Assembly (NCBI RefSeq): GCF_024679095.1
Contig: NC_066520.1
Location: 14,248,209-14,312,208, forward strand
DNA length: 64,000 bases
Reading direction: 5' to 3'
Source of the DNA: Eriocheir sinensis
Lineage: Eukaryota; Arthropoda; Malacostraca; Decapoda; Varunidae
Shown here: positions 47,450-59,440 of the stretch, one piece after another
How positions within the stretch are numbered: position 1 is the stretch's first letter
Layout of the letters: each line of letters opens with the position of its first letter
The notes under the pieces: model-generated
Databases searched by the model: none
What the model saw: the letters and a program-made list of their open reading frames with translations, nothing else
Told to the model about the DNA's origin: nothing
Position numbers and translations under genes: made by a program

Positions 47450-48270
47450 ACCTGTGTTACTTTCTTCCTTCCCCCTGCGGCCTTTCCATCGGTCTCAGGC
47501 TCCTCCTCTCCCCTTCCTTCCTTCCCTCTCTTCTCTTTAGTCACCTCCTTCCCCTTCCCTCCCCTTCCTTCCTTCCATCCCTTGCCTTTCCTGAATCACT
47601 TACTTCTCCTGTTACTTCCTTTCTCCTCTCCCCTTCCTTCCTTCCCTCTCTTCTCTTTAGTCACCTCCTTCCCCTTCCCTCCCCTTCCTTCCTTCCATCC
47701 CTTGCCTTTCCTGAATCACTTCCTTCTCCTGTTACTTCCTTCCCCCTGCGGCCTTTCCATCGGTCTCAGGCTCCTCCTCTTCCCTTCCTTCCTTCCCTCT
47801 CTTCTCTTTAGTCACCTCCTTCCCCTTCCCTCCCCTTCCTTCCTTCCATCCCTTGCCTTTCCTGAATCACTTCCTTCTCCTGTTACTTCCTTCCCCTTGC
47901 GGCCTTTCCATCGGCTCTCTAGCTCTTCCACTCCCCTTCCTTCCTTCCCCTTCTTCTCTTTGGTTACCTCCTTCCCCTTTTCTTCCCTCCCTTTCCCTTT
48001 CCTTCCCTTGCCTCTCTTCGTTCACTTCCTTCCCCCTGCGGCCTTTCCATCAGTCTCAAACTCCTGCACTCCCCTTCCTTCCTTCCCTTACTTCTCTATG
48101 GTCGCCTCCTTCCCCTTTCCTTCCCTCCATCCTTTCTTCCCTTTCCTCCCCTCAATCACTTCCTTCCTCCTGTAACTTCCTTCCCCCTTCTGATTTTTCC
48201 ATTGGGTTTCAACTCTTCCCCTTCCCTCCCCTTCCTTCCTTCCCTCACCTCGATCACCTCCTTCCCCTTT
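47450..48270. repeat. Pyrimidine-rich minisatellite, about 130-170 bp, five or six copies
   Basis: The unit has CCCCCTGCGGCCTTTCCATC, GGTCTCAGGCTCCTCCTCT, CCCCTTCCTTCCTTCCCTC, TTCTCTTTAGTCACCTCC and CCCTTGCCTTTCCTGAATC. Anchors CCTTTCCATC lie near 47480, 47751, 47905 and 48040. A copy near 47620 lacks the GCGGCC part, and a diverged one lies near 48190. The Ser/Pro/Leu frames are artefacts. Confidence 0.88.
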
Positions 48271-48539
48271 TTCCTCCTTCTCCCTCCTTCGTTCCTTACC
48301 CTCCCCCTGCCATTTTGCTCCCCCTGTCCTCCTTCCTCGCCCTTCCATATTGATATTCTTCCAACACGAACCAGAGAGAGAAATATAAATAAATAGAGAG
48401 AGGGGATGATAATTGAGTACCCTAAGCGTGTATACAAAGTAGGTAGTCGCATATAAAAAGGTGTTAGAGCCGATAAACAAGAATAATACACATGAAGAAC
48501 AATTACCTGAGCTGATTGGTTCTCCGGAGTCCCAGGTGT

Positions 48540-49270
48540 GTCAATACTATGGGAGGGAGGGAGGGAGGGAAGCAAGGGGAGGAAAGGGGAGTAAGAACAG
48601 TAAGGAGGGGACGAAAGAAGGCATGAGGAAGGAAAATCAGTAGAGGGAGGAAAGGAGAGGAAGAACGGAGGAAAGGAGAGAAGGGAAGGAAAAACAGTAG
48701 GTAAGAAAAAGGTAGAAAGGTAAAAGAGAGAGGAAAAGGAAGGAAAACAGAAGGTAGGGAGGAACAGAGAGAGGGGACAGAAGGGAGGGAAGAGAGGCAA
48801 AGGGAAGGAAAGACAGTATAGGAGGGAGAGACGGAAAAGGGATGAAGAGAGAGAGAGGAGAGAGACAAGGCAAGGAAAAACGTTAGATAGGGAAAAACGA
48901 AGAGGAGGAAGGGAGAAAAGGAAACAAAGGAAGGAAAAACAGTAGGTAGGAAAAGGGGAGGAAGGGAAAGGAGAGAGGAAAGGAAGGAAGAGTAGTTGAA
49001 TGGGGAAGAGAGGAGGAGATAGGAAAATCAGTATAGGAAGAAACGAAGAGGAGGAACAGAGGAAAAGAGACTGAGGAAAGAAAAACAGAAGATAGGAAAA
49101 GGGGAGGAAGGGAAATGAGAGACCAAAGAAAAGTGAAGGAGAACATTATACAGGTAGGGACGGACGAAGAGGAGAAGGGAGGAAGACGAGAGAGTAAGGG
49201 AAGGGAAAAACAGTAGGTATAGAAATGGACAGAGAGGAGGAGAGGAGAAAGAAGGGAGGAAGGGAGGTTA
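48540..49270. repeat. Polypurine degenerate tandem repeat, about 65-75 bp
   Basis: AAAAACAGTAGGTAGG...AGGGGAGGAAGGGAAAGGAGAG-type units repeat with strong divergence (for example 48690, 48930 and 49205). The strand composition is opposite to the array immediately to the left. Confidence 0.7.
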
Positions 49271-50500
49271 TAGGGGAGGTGTAGGTGAGGTAATGGACAG
49301 TATAGACGCGGAGGTAATGGGTTTGTATAAGGGAAGTAATGCAAAGGGAGGGAGCGAGGATATAAGGGGGAGAATATGGAGGTAAATTGGGGGATAGCGG
49401 ACATAATGGAGAAACGTAAAGAGGTATTGTAGTAGGAAATTCAAGGAAGAAAATAACAAGAAAATGGAACAAAAAAAACAGAAGAAAGTAAGAAAGATAA
49501 GAAAGGATAAAGAACGGGAGCAAGCAAACAAAAACAGAGTAGGAAGAAAGAATGGGGAAGAATGAAAGAAAGAAAGAAAGAATGGAGAAAAAAATGAATG
49601 AATGAAGGAAGGAAGGAAATTAACTAAGGAAGGATGAAACGAAGGAAGAACGAAGGTGGAGGAAGATAGAAGGAAAAAAGTGGAAGGAATTACTGAAAGA
49701 AGAGGAGAAAAAATGGGTGTCTGAGTAAGAGAAGAAGGAGGAGAAAACGGAGGAGGAAGAGGAGGGAAAAAAAGTACAAGGACGCCATGTTTTTTTTGTA
49801 AGAGGATAATGGAAGAAAATAATGGGAAGAGGGTGAAGGAAAGGGGGTAATGGGGTGTAAAGGAAGAGGGGGGAGTGATAGGGAGGAGGGATGAGGAAGG
49901 GTAAGGGGAGGAAGTACAGAAAAAGGAAGGAGAAGGAATGAAGGGAGAATAGGAGGAAGGGAGAGACTGATGGAGACAAAAAAAAAGAAGGGAGGAATAC
50001 GAGAAGAAGCAAAGAAGGGAGAAGGAAGAGAGATGGAGGGAAGAAAGAAGGAGATGGAGGAAAGGAAAGAGATATAACGTTAAGAAGTAAGGAAGGAAGG
50101 AGAGAAGTGAGATAAGGCAAAGTGAGGGAGATGGAGAGGAGGAATAATGTAGGAAAGAAGGAAGGAAAAAAAAGATGAAAGGAAGGGAAGAGGATGAAGA
50201 GGTAAGTAAGAGGAAGGAATGAAGAAAACGGGATGAAGGGAAGAGGGAAAAGGAATAATATAGGAAAAGAAAGAAGGAAAAAAAAGATGATGGAGTAAAG
50301 GGGGAAGAAAGGAAGAGAAGGAAGAGGAAAGTAACAGGAAGTAAAGAAGGAAACGGGAAGAAGGAAAGAGGAAAGAAAGGTTATGATAGAAAGAAGGTAG
50401 ATATAAGGTATAGTAGAGAGGAGGGGAGGGAGGTATAGGAAGGTAGAAAAAAAAGGGAGGTATAGAGAGGAAAGGAGAAAGGGAGGGGAAGGTTATAATG
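49271..50500. repeat. Polypurine domain with a duplicated unit of about 118 bp
   Basis: GGAAAG/GAGGAAG-rich sequence. AATAATGTAGGAAAG...GGAAAAAAAAGATGA at about 50143 recurs at about 50262. All long frames are minus-strand Ser/Phe/Leu/Pro artefacts. Confidence 0.75.
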
Positions 50501-51045
50501 ATGGAAGGGCCTCGACGGTGCACTCGTTTCGCCTCTGCTTTACTTGAGTTTTCCCTGAATTCTGTGGCTTACGGGGAGAGAGAGGGAGGGGGGAGGTCTT
50601 GCCTATATACACGGGGGGGTGGGGGGACGAGGGGGTTCAAGGGGTGCCACGCCGCGACAAATGACCACAGAGACATACGAGGAACAATGGATGAATACGT
50701 GAGGAGGAGGAGGAGGAGGAGGAGGAGGAGGAGGAGGAGGAGGAAGGGTGGCGTGTCCATTTTGTCACTAGCACCCTGGCACGTAGCGCTGGATCGGACA
50801 ACGGCAGACACATTGTACACACGTCAATAGTCTCATATTCATTGCACATTATAATTCCTCCAGCCAGCCAGTCCTCCTCCTCCTCCTCCTCCTATTCCTC
50901 CTCCCCCTCTTCCTCCTCTCATTACTTATTGCGCCACTCCTCCATCCTGGTCCGTTATCGCATGCAAAGATATCGTCCTTAGTGCGGCGTCTTTCTTTCG
51001 TATTGGAGACAAACCTTGGTCATCATTTTTAGATACGCGCTTTCA
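50501..51045. other. No gene seen; contains (GAG)n and (CTC)n
   Basis: Ordinary sequence with (GAG)n at about 50702-50742 and (CTC)n at about 50874-50892. The GAG and CTC blocks are an imperfect inverted pair about 130 bp apart. Confidence 0.5.
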
Positions 51046-51046
51046 C

Positions 51047-51058
51047 AGACACACACAC

Positions 51059-51112
<54 letters not shown>
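51047..51112. repeat. (AC)n microsatellite
   Basis: About 65 bp of AC with small interruptions. Confidence 0.94.
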
Positions 51113-51113
<1 letters not shown>

Positions 51114-51266
51114 GACCCACACAGACACAGTTTATTGTCCCACATTGAGCAGGGGTGTGTGGCATGTGATGTGCGGTGTTTAGTGTCCCGCCCGTACTTT
51201 GAGATCCTTAAATATGGAACTACAAGCTTAAAATGAAGTGGGCTGGCGATCTAGAGTCCAAACCCC

Positions 51267-51269
<3 letters not shown>

Positions 51270-51354
<85 letters not shown>
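51270..51354. repeat. (AC)n microsatellite
   Basis: About 85 bp of AC. Confidence 0.96.
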
Positions 51355-51355
<1 letters not shown>

Positions 51356-51960
51356 GCACACGTGGCAGAGATCATTCCATTTCCAAGAGGGCTCCCAACA
51401 CATATAACTAAACAAATTCGTATAGATGCAGTCGATTTGCTGTGAACTCTGATCTCTAACACATTGAATATATCTCTACTTCAACATTTACGATTATAAT
51501 TACTTACGATGATAAATGTAGCCTTTATTTTCATCGGGCGAAAAAGATAACAGTTCCAATACAAAATAAATCTCACTGGAGTTTGCGGCATCAAGTGAAT
51601 CAACCCTGCATATGATTTTCCTTAACTAGCGCAATTAGCCTCAAATTAATTTCACCCTCATGTCAGTTTATGCTACGCTTGTTAATTAACTCTGGAGGGC
51701 TGTAGGGCACCAATCACCTGACGAAGAGCGTGCAAAGAAGAGCTGAAAGACTTGATAGGAGCCCATCTATCCCTGAGGCAACTTCCTTCTGCTCCCTCTC
51801 CGCGCCGCCGCCACCCTTCCCGCGCGCCCCAGCACACAAAGGCGCCCTCGGAAGGGTCCCCGCGCCCCTCGAACATGAGTCGCGGTCTTCGTCCTCTGTG
51901 GGGGGCTTATTGAATTTCCTGGAAGGGCATGGCGGCTGCGGGTGGGTCGGAAGCACTAGT
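51355..51960. other. No gene seen; GC-rich end
   Basis: About 350 bp of AT-rich single-copy-looking sequence, followed at 51740-51955 by a GC-rich, CpG-containing patch with open frames on both strands. None matches a family I know. Confidence 0.45.
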
Positions 51961-51969
51961 GGAAAGGGA

Positions 51970-52205
51970 GAAGTATGAAGGGAGAATAGTGATGTGCGGT
52001 AAATGATAGAGGGAAAGAAGGAAGGGAGGAATACATGAAGGAAGGAGGGAGGAGAAAGAAAGGAGGGAAGAAGGGAGAATAGTGATGGGCGAAGAAAGAG
52101 TAAGGGAGAGAAGGAAGAAGGGAGGAATGAATGAAGGAAGAAGGGAAGGAGGGAGGAGAATGAAAGAAGGAAGAAAGAAGGGAGGGAATGTAAGGAGATG
52201 TAGAA
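51970..52205. repeat. Polypurine tandem repeat, 93 bp, 2.5 copies
   Basis: GGGAGAATAGTGATG...GGAAGGGAGGAAT...ATGAAGGAAGGAGGGAGGAG is anchored at 51980 and 52073, with a partial third copy. Confidence 0.83.
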
Positions 52206-52279
52206 AAGGAGAGAGCGTGAGAGGAAAAGAGTGTGATACTAAATTAAACCTCCATTTTCCATTCCCGTATTCCCGAAGT

Positions 52280-52500
52280 AGCTCCCCCACCCCTCCCTTT
52301 CCTTCCCCCCTTTCCTTCCCCCATAGCCCCCTTCCCCCTGGAGCCTCCCCCCTTAGCCCCTCTTTCCTTTCTTCCCCATGGAGTCTCCCCCCTTTCCTTC
52401 CCCCCTTCCTTCCTCCCCAGCTGCTTTTCCCTTCTTCCCCCTGGAGTCTCCCCCCTTCCTTTCCCCCTACCACCACAAACTCCTCCCCGTGTCTACCTTC
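52280..52500. repeat. C/T-rich short minisatellite, about four copies
   Basis: CCCCCTGGAGTCTCCCCCCTT...TTTCCTTCCCCC recurs near 52330, 52376 and 52437. Confidence 0.8.
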
Positions 52501-52880
52501 AAAGTGTCGCTCCCTTAATATCCCTTTTTTTGCCCCTTCATCTTTTTTTTCTCCTTCCCCTTCACCCTTTTCTTTTCTCCTCCACCGTTTCCCTCCCCCC
52601 CCCCCGTGACGTGGCTTCCTTGAGAGGCGCACATTAGCCAAACAAAAACGAAGCGGCTCGAATTACACACCGAAGCAGGAAGTGAAAAAAAAAAAAGAGA
52701 AGGCATTGTATTCTTTGGAGGTTAATGGACAAACAGGACGAACAGTAGCGACAGCTTTAGACAAATTATTTTTTAGCTGGAAATGACTTCACGCATCCAT
52801 CAGATTTCAAATAGATGTAAATACTCCTCTTTCCACAACGATGATTTTAGGAGAGTATACTTTTAAGTCACTCAACTCTA
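52501..52880. other. No gene seen
   Basis: T/C-rich to 52600, then ordinary low-repeat sequence. Confidence 0.5.
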
Positions 52881-52882
52881 TT

Positions 52883-52975
52883 TAGGAGCAGTAAGTAGTG
52901 GGCTTTTTTTTTCATATTGTTTTCTTTTCTTTTTTACGCCCTTGCACTGTCTCCTCTGCTGTAAAAAACAAAGGT
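52883..52975 (-). mobile_element. Dispersed repeat DR1, copy 7
   Basis: Reverse orientation: GGAGCAGTAAGTAGTGGGC, T tract, TTTTTACGCCCTTGCACTG, TCTCCTCTGCTGTAAAAAA. It shares the TGCAAGGGCGT variant with copy 3. Confidence 0.82.
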
Positions 52976-53147
52976 TAAATTGCGGGATCAAATCGAATAA
53001 AGTTACACTAGGAAATTATAAGAAAAAATATGATTCTTTTTAGTTATGATACATGTGAAAAAGATACTGAAAATGAGGAAAAGGGAAAGGAAGACACGAG
53101 GAAAGTAAGGATGTAGAACTTTCTCCCTCTTAAAAAGTATGAAAAAA

Positions 53148-53180
53148 AGAACATAAGAACGTAAGGAGTCTGCAAGAGAG
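53148..53180 (+). mobile_element. Dispersed repeat DR2, copy 2 (fragment)
   Basis: AAGAACATAAGAACGTAAGG and AGTCTGCAAGAG match the left part of the copy at 33818, then the match ends. Confidence 0.6.
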
Positions 53181-53920
53181 AGACAGTCGCAGGAAAGACA
53201 GTCACAAGGATTATCAGTTTCTAAGAAGTGTTCATCGTCTCAAGTGTGTTAACCATTTGTCACGTTTTAAATCTTTGTAAATATCTCAGTTATACACTAC
53301 CACCACCATCACCACCCCACCACCAGCCACACACACCACCCCCACTACCACCATACAGGCACGCACACCACACACACACACCGCAATAACAGAGACATAC
53401 CATTCAGTAATTTAGGTCTCAATGCGTTCGCCTCATCATCGCTCAGAGACATTATCAGAGAAACCTTCCCTTCCCTTCCCCCTTCTCCCTTCCCTCTCGC
53501 CCCTCCACCCCTTCCCACCCTTTTGCCAGCCGCTCACACCACGCTCACACACTGTCCCCCGCCCTGCCCGGCCATTACCAACCAAAGGGACAAAGGGAGC
53601 AGGTAGCAACAATACGGGCGGGTGGATCAAGCCCTTTGTGTCGGGGGTCTGGGCGCCTCCACCTCCTGCGCCCCCTCCGTCACCTACTACAATGAGTTAT
53701 GATGAGAAAACTGAATGAGTGATAAGTTGAATTCGGGTTTCATTTACGCAGGGTGATGAGGCGGAGAGAAGGGTGAGGGAGGAAGGGAGTGAGGTGAGAG
53801 GTGGAGGGATGGTCGCCGCGAAATGTGTGTGTTGATGAGGAAAATGAGGAAGGTGTGGAAGAAAGGAGGAGATGGATAAGTGAAGGAATGGAGAGAGATA
53901 GCGAGGATAAACAATGAGGA
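53181..53920. other. No gene seen
   Basis: ACC/CAC-rich patch near 53290-53385, then mixed C-rich sequence. The 98-residue plus frame at 53422-53718 is Pro/Ser-rich and not recognised. Confidence 0.45.
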
Positions 53921-53923
53921 GAA

Positions 53924-53924
<1 letters not shown>

Positions 53925-53959
<35 letters not shown>

Positions 53960-53989
53960 AACCATAAACACACACACACACACACACAC
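53925..53989. repeat. (GT)n-(AC)n inverted microsatellite pair
   Basis: A GT run (53925-53958) and an AC run (53968-53989) are separated by about 9 bp. They form a near-perfect palindrome of about 22 bp per arm. Confidence 0.93.
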
Positions 53990-54139
53990 TAATGCACACA
54001 AAGTCGGGGCTGTTGGGAGACGTAAGCACATGAGAAATGGTTGACGTTTGTTGAGAAATTCCACAGAAAAGTTACAATATTTCTTCTTACGCGTCTCCTT
54101 CCATTTTACTTGCACCTTATCCCTGCAAATGTATGCGGG

Positions 54140-54266
<127 letters not shown>

Positions 54267-54340
54267 TTCCAGTATTTATGTGAGTCATAGAACACAAAAA
54301 TGATGATAAATTTCCCTTTTATGATGCAGGTTCCTTTCTC

Positions 54341-54342
<2 letters not shown>

Positions 54343-54393
<51 letters not shown>
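54343..54393. repeat. (CT)n microsatellite
   Basis: About 51 bp of CT. Confidence 0.95.
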
Positions 54394-54396
<3 letters not shown>

Positions 54397-55098
54397 ACTA
54401 CATTAACATTACATTACTATCTGATCAAGTTTAGTCCTTAAAACAAACAAACAAACAAACACAAAAAAAAACCAGATTGTCCGGTAATATATAACTCACT
54501 TCACTACATTTTCAAGAACCAACTATACAAAAAAAATCATTCAAAATTTTTTACTACGAGTTTCTTCATTCAATTTGCTTTTTTATTTCTTCATCTAATC
54601 TCAAAGTCATATTATTGTGCAAGGACTGGAAGCAGCAGAACAGTTTTTCGTAAAGTTCTGACGTCGCTGTATTATTTTCTTCGTCTGTGGCTTCATAATA
54701 ATACGCCATTCATCACCGCAGCATCCTTGTTTCATGAAAGTGTTTATTTATTCAAGACCTTTTTACACCCGGTCCGTTTTGCTCCGTGTCCATCAAAGTG
54801 TCCCCAGCGGTGTTGTTTTAGCTGCAGATCCTTAAACGCCCGCTGACTTAACTCGGCCGTATCTTCATCTTATCCGTAATTATTTAATCAGTTAAAGTTT
54901 CCTTAATTCCTGGCTTTCATGCGTAACTTTTCCCATGTGAAAGCGGGAATTCTTCACATACTCCGGGGAATGTTTTCTTTGCCAGACCTAAATCAAGCGG
55001 CAAAGATGGACCGCCTCGTCGCTTTCCTCGCCTCGTGCTGAGTTGTTTTGGCGCCCAGTGAACCAGGACCGCCTTACTTCTGATCGCTACACAGAACT
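54394..55098. other. No gene seen; low-repeat sequence
   Basis: About 700 bp of non-repetitive sequence. The minus frame at 54917-55216 (99 residues) has ordinary composition, but it matches no family I know and overlaps the next tandem repeat. Confidence 0.45.
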
Positions 55099-55099
55099 C

Positions 55100-55495
55100 A
55101 GTGGCCAAGAGGCTGAAGACAAACCCGTATGTATCTACCCTGTCTGTGCCTATTATGCAACTTCTCTTAAGGGCAGGAGAGTAGATTACGGCGTCAACTT
55201 GAAGTAAGAATAACATCGAACAAAGTGATGGAGTGGCTGAAGACGACCCACGTACGGTGCATCAATCCATCGACTCTAGATCTTCAGCAGCTTCTCTTTG
55301 GGTCAGGATTAGTCAAGCAGAAAAGTAGAATTACGAGGTTAACATAAAATAATACGAAACAGAGTGGGCGAGTGACTGAAGACGACCCACTTGCTATCCA
55401 TCATTCCATCAACTCTAAACCTGCAGCGACTTTCGTCAAAGGTAGGATGGGTTAGGAGGGAAAGTAGATTACGGGGTCACTATAAAAAAAATCCA
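55100..55495. repeat. Three diverged tandem copies, about 125-140 bp
   Basis: The unit has GGCTGAAGACGACCCAC, CATCAATCCATCGACTCTA, CAGCAGCTTCTCTTTGGG, GGCAGGAGAGTAGATTACG and GGTCAAC...AAAATAA. Anchors GCTGAAGAC lie at 55112, 55236 and 55375. Confidence 0.82.
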
Positions 55496-55980
55496 CCCGC
55501 GGCACAAAACTGGGCTTAGGCTGACCACAAGCGCTCTTAAAGATTAAAGAAAACAGCCTATTGGTATACTATATGGGCCTACTAAAAAAGCGAAAGTACT
55601 GATTGATAGGTAAAGATCGCTTACTATACTGAACATAAATGATCTTGAGGTAAAAATCAATCTTATAAAAATACTTGACTTCTGTGCTCAATTTCATATC
55701 AGGTGAGACGCAGCAGTTCTAATTAGCCAGGATGATTGTCTTATACCTGATAAAACAAGGTGAGTGTTCATGATAGGTAGATCCCAGCTTCTCCCCCTCT
55801 CTCTCTCCATCCATATATCAGTGCTATCCCTGTATATCTATTTATCAATCTATTTTAATTCTTGGCTGCTATTAACTGTACTCTTTCTTTTCTTATCTTT
55901 ATCTCTCCTCTTTCTATCTTTATCTGTATTTTTTTCTCACTCACTCTGCTACATATATCTAAATTCTCTCACTTCTCTTT
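55496..55980. other. No gene seen
   Basis: Ordinary AT-rich sequence, becoming T/C-rich with ATCTATCT after about 55780. Confidence 0.5.
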
Positions 55981-56240
<260 letters not shown>

Positions 56241-56259
56241 ACACGGCCTCTGACAGCAC

Positions 56260-57590
56260 GCTTTATGGGGGGCCACGGGGAGGGGGGAGAGGAGGAGGAG
56301 GTAGGGGAGGACGGTGTGGAGAGGACGAGAGGGAGGGTGGGTGGAGTTTGCAGGGAAAGAGATGGGAGAGAGTGGGGGGGGAGGAGTAGGGGGTAGAGGA
56401 GGAAGATGTGGAGAGGACGAGAGGGAGGGTGGGTGGAGGTTGCAAGGAGAGGGACGGGTGGGAGTGGGAGGGTGGAGATGACGGGAGGTAGAGGAGGATG
56501 GAGGAGGAGGTGGAGAGGAAGCGAGGATGGGAGGGTGGAGGGAGGCTGCAGGGAAAGAGATGAGAGAGAGAGGGAGGGTGAAGGAGAGAGAGGTGCAGGG
56601 AAACATAAAAAAGGGAGGTAAAGGAAGAGGTGTAAAGAAAGAAAGGGGAAGGAGAGAGTTAAAAGAGAGGGAGATAGAGGCGAGAAAGAGGTACAGGAAA
56701 AGAGAAGAGAGGGAGGGATAGGGGAAGGTGGAGGTGAAAGAGGTGCCGGGGGATCATGGAAATAAGGAAGGAGGGAGAGGAAAGGATGGGCAAGAGAGGA
56801 AAGAGGGGGGAATGAGGAGGAAAAGTTAAAAGGATGGAGGAGCAGGAACATTAAGGAAGGAGGGAGGTGGAGAGAAAGGCAGAGAGAGGGAAGGAAATAG
56901 GAAAATGAGGGATGAGGTGAAGGGAAAAAAGAAGAGAGAGAAAATTCGAAGATAGGAATGATGCATGAAGAGAAAAAGGAGTAGGATGGAGGAAAAGACG
57001 AGAGTGTAGAGAGAAGAGTGCATAAGAGTGGGTGGTGGAGAATAATGATGGAAATAAGGAGGAAAGGAGTGAATAGGAAAAAAGAAGAAAAATGAAAAGA
57101 CAAAATATATGAAAAACGGTTGTAAAGAAGTCACTACAGAAGGAGATTGAGAGTAAGAGGAGGAGGAGGTGGAGCTAGAAGTAAAAAGGATATAGAAAAT
57201 TGGAGGTAGAGAAAGAAGAGACTGGGCGAGGCAACGAAAAAACTAAAGGGAAATAAGAAATTGTAGTATATATGATGAAACAAGAGGGAAAGAGAAATGG
57301 ATGAACTAGAGAAAGGAAAGAAAGCAGAAAGGGAAAGAAAGTGGATGAGGATAAGAAAGAAGAGAGAGTGGAAAGGGAGGTAAAAGATGTGTGGAGACGA
57401 ATGAGGAAATAAAAAAAAGAAAAAAAGAAAAAAAAGTGGATTAAAGGGATACGAAAAGGAGGAACAATTGCGGAATAAGGAGGGAATGGGAAAGATATAA
57501 GGAAAAAAAGGAGGAGGAAGAAGAGGAGGAGGAGAGGGAAGGGGAGGAGGGGGAGGGGGAGGGGGGGAGGGGGGGGTAATGTCTGCGTTC
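56260..57590. repeat. Purine/G-rich domain with a duplicated 93-bp unit
   Basis: GTGGAGAGGACGAGAGGGAGG...GGTGGGTGGAG recurs at about 56316 and 56409, with a diverged third copy near 56505. The rest is GGAGA/GAAAG-rich to 57590, ending in a G-rich block (57537-57578). The 288-residue minus frame is a Ser/Pro/Leu artefact. Confidence 0.8.
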
Positions 57591-57780
57591 TTCCCTGCTT
57601 GATTTGCATAATTGTAAGTGACGACGTCTGGTGCGATTTATTTTTTTTTTGTGTTTTTTTTTTTATAAGAGGGAGGTGTTGTTATTGTTGTGACTTGCTG
57701 TTGTTGTTGTTGTTCTTGTTGTTGTATTGTTGTTGTCGTCGTTGAGTGAGAGAGAGTGAGAGTGAGAGCAAGAGCAAGAG

Positions 57781-57917
<137 letters not shown>

Positions 57918-58023
57918 CACCAAAACCAATCTTGATAAAAAAAATAACTAGTAAATAAGAGAAATATGAACACTAATACGAGACACGACACGCAAATCAT
58001 ATGAAGACAAAACAATAGCCAAT

Positions 58024-58026
<3 letters not shown>

Positions 58027-58115
<89 letters not shown>
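58027..58115. repeat. (AC)n microsatellite
   Basis: About 89 bp of AC. Confidence 0.96.
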
Positions 58116-58117
<2 letters not shown>

Positions 58118-58229
58118 GTAACATGTTGGAGGAGATGAAAATATATCAGGATAAAATAAAAAAGATAAAAAATATATAACCGCTTCATAAACGCGTTAGA
58201 AATTGATAAGTTCGTCATTTAATAGCCAC

Positions 58230-58231
<2 letters not shown>

Positions 58232-58280
<49 letters not shown>

Positions 58281-58300
58281 TAGTCAATTGAAAAAAAAAA

Positions 58301-58395
<95 letters not shown>
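58232..58395. repeat. (AC)n and (GA)n microsatellites
   Basis: (AC)n at 58232-58279, a short poly-A, then (GA)n at 58303-58394. Confidence 0.96.
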
Positions 58396-58397
<2 letters not shown>

Positions 58398-58429
58398 TGT
58401 CTTGATATTAGGGAAAGGTGATGGCAAGC

Positions 58430-58645
58430 AAGAGGTTGGGAACGAGGAAGGGAATAAGACGAAGAGGAGGAGGAGGATCATGGAGAAAAGGAAGACAAAA
58501 AGAAACTGGACGAGGAAGAGGAGGAAGGGAAGGAAAAATCAAGAAAAAGGGAAGACGGGAAAGTGAAGGGGGATGAAAAAAGGGGAGGAGGAGGAGGTGG
58601 AGGAGTAGTAGGAGGAGGAGGAGGAGGAGGAGGAGGAGGAAGGTA
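58430..58645. repeat. GGA/GAA polypurine tract with (GAG)n
   Basis: Purine-rich plus strand ending in (GAG)n at about 58605-58640. Confidence 0.85.
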
Positions 58646-58745
58646 GAGAAAAGGCTTTAAGAATCGTGTCAATTTCACAACCGCAGAATTACGTTTCACT
58701 TCAAAGGCGGCGGCCAGCACACAAAGGATTATTGTGCGCACGCGG

Positions 58746-58801
<56 letters not shown>
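58746..58801. repeat. (AC)n microsatellite
   Basis: About 56 bp of AC. Confidence 0.96.
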
Positions 58802-58804
<3 letters not shown>

Positions 58805-59440
58805 CACAAATACACATAATTATTTAAATGTGTCGTGTTTAGGCCATCACATAATATCTGGAGTTTTGAGAGAGACAGGCAGACGGACAGACAGATACAG
58901 ACAGACAAACAGAGACAGAAAGATCGAAAGAGAATATAAATCAGACCGACAGACTGATCCTTCGTATAAATAACGGGCAGAAAAGGAGAAACAAATAGAT
59001 AAACAGGACACACTGAGAGACGAGAAAGGGACAGACAGGCATCAGGACTCTTTAACTCAGCCTCCGCCACCGCGACGCCCACGAGGCCGAGGGCGTGCTG
59101 GCGGGCTGCTGTTTGTACTAGTTCACGAGTGCGTCGCCGTCGGGGACGAGGCGCTGATGAATTGCCTCCGTCCTGACTGAGAGGTGTTCAGCTCGCCATT
59201 GATTTTCTGTGACCTCATAATTGGTCAAGCTGCTCTAGTCTCGTAATTAACTGAACACAAGCACTTCTTTATTTTCCTTCCTTCCCCTTCCTTTCCCTCC
59301 TCATTCATTCTTCACTTCAACTCCCCTCCCTTCCTCCCTCTCCTCTCGCACCCCACACAAACACGCATCGATAGATATGTTGTTTACTTCCTCGCGCCAC
59401 GCTGGCCCGTGCATTGGAGGGCACTAATTCAACACGACGC
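58802..59440. other. No gene seen; (ACAG)n, then GC-richer sequence
   Basis: ACAGACAG-type tetranucleotide sequence at 58876-58920, then from about 59050 a CpG-richer, non-repetitive stretch that begins the island upstream of the transcription factor exon. Confidence 0.5.

Noticed and set aside
46787..48353. Long Ser/Pro/Leu plus-strand frames of up to 220 residues
   Set aside because: These are produced by two pyrimidine-rich minisatellites, with no start, splice or homology support.
54917..55216. 99-residue minus-strand frame with ordinary composition
   Set aside because: No family recognised, it overlaps a tandem repeat unit, and there is no splice or promoter support.
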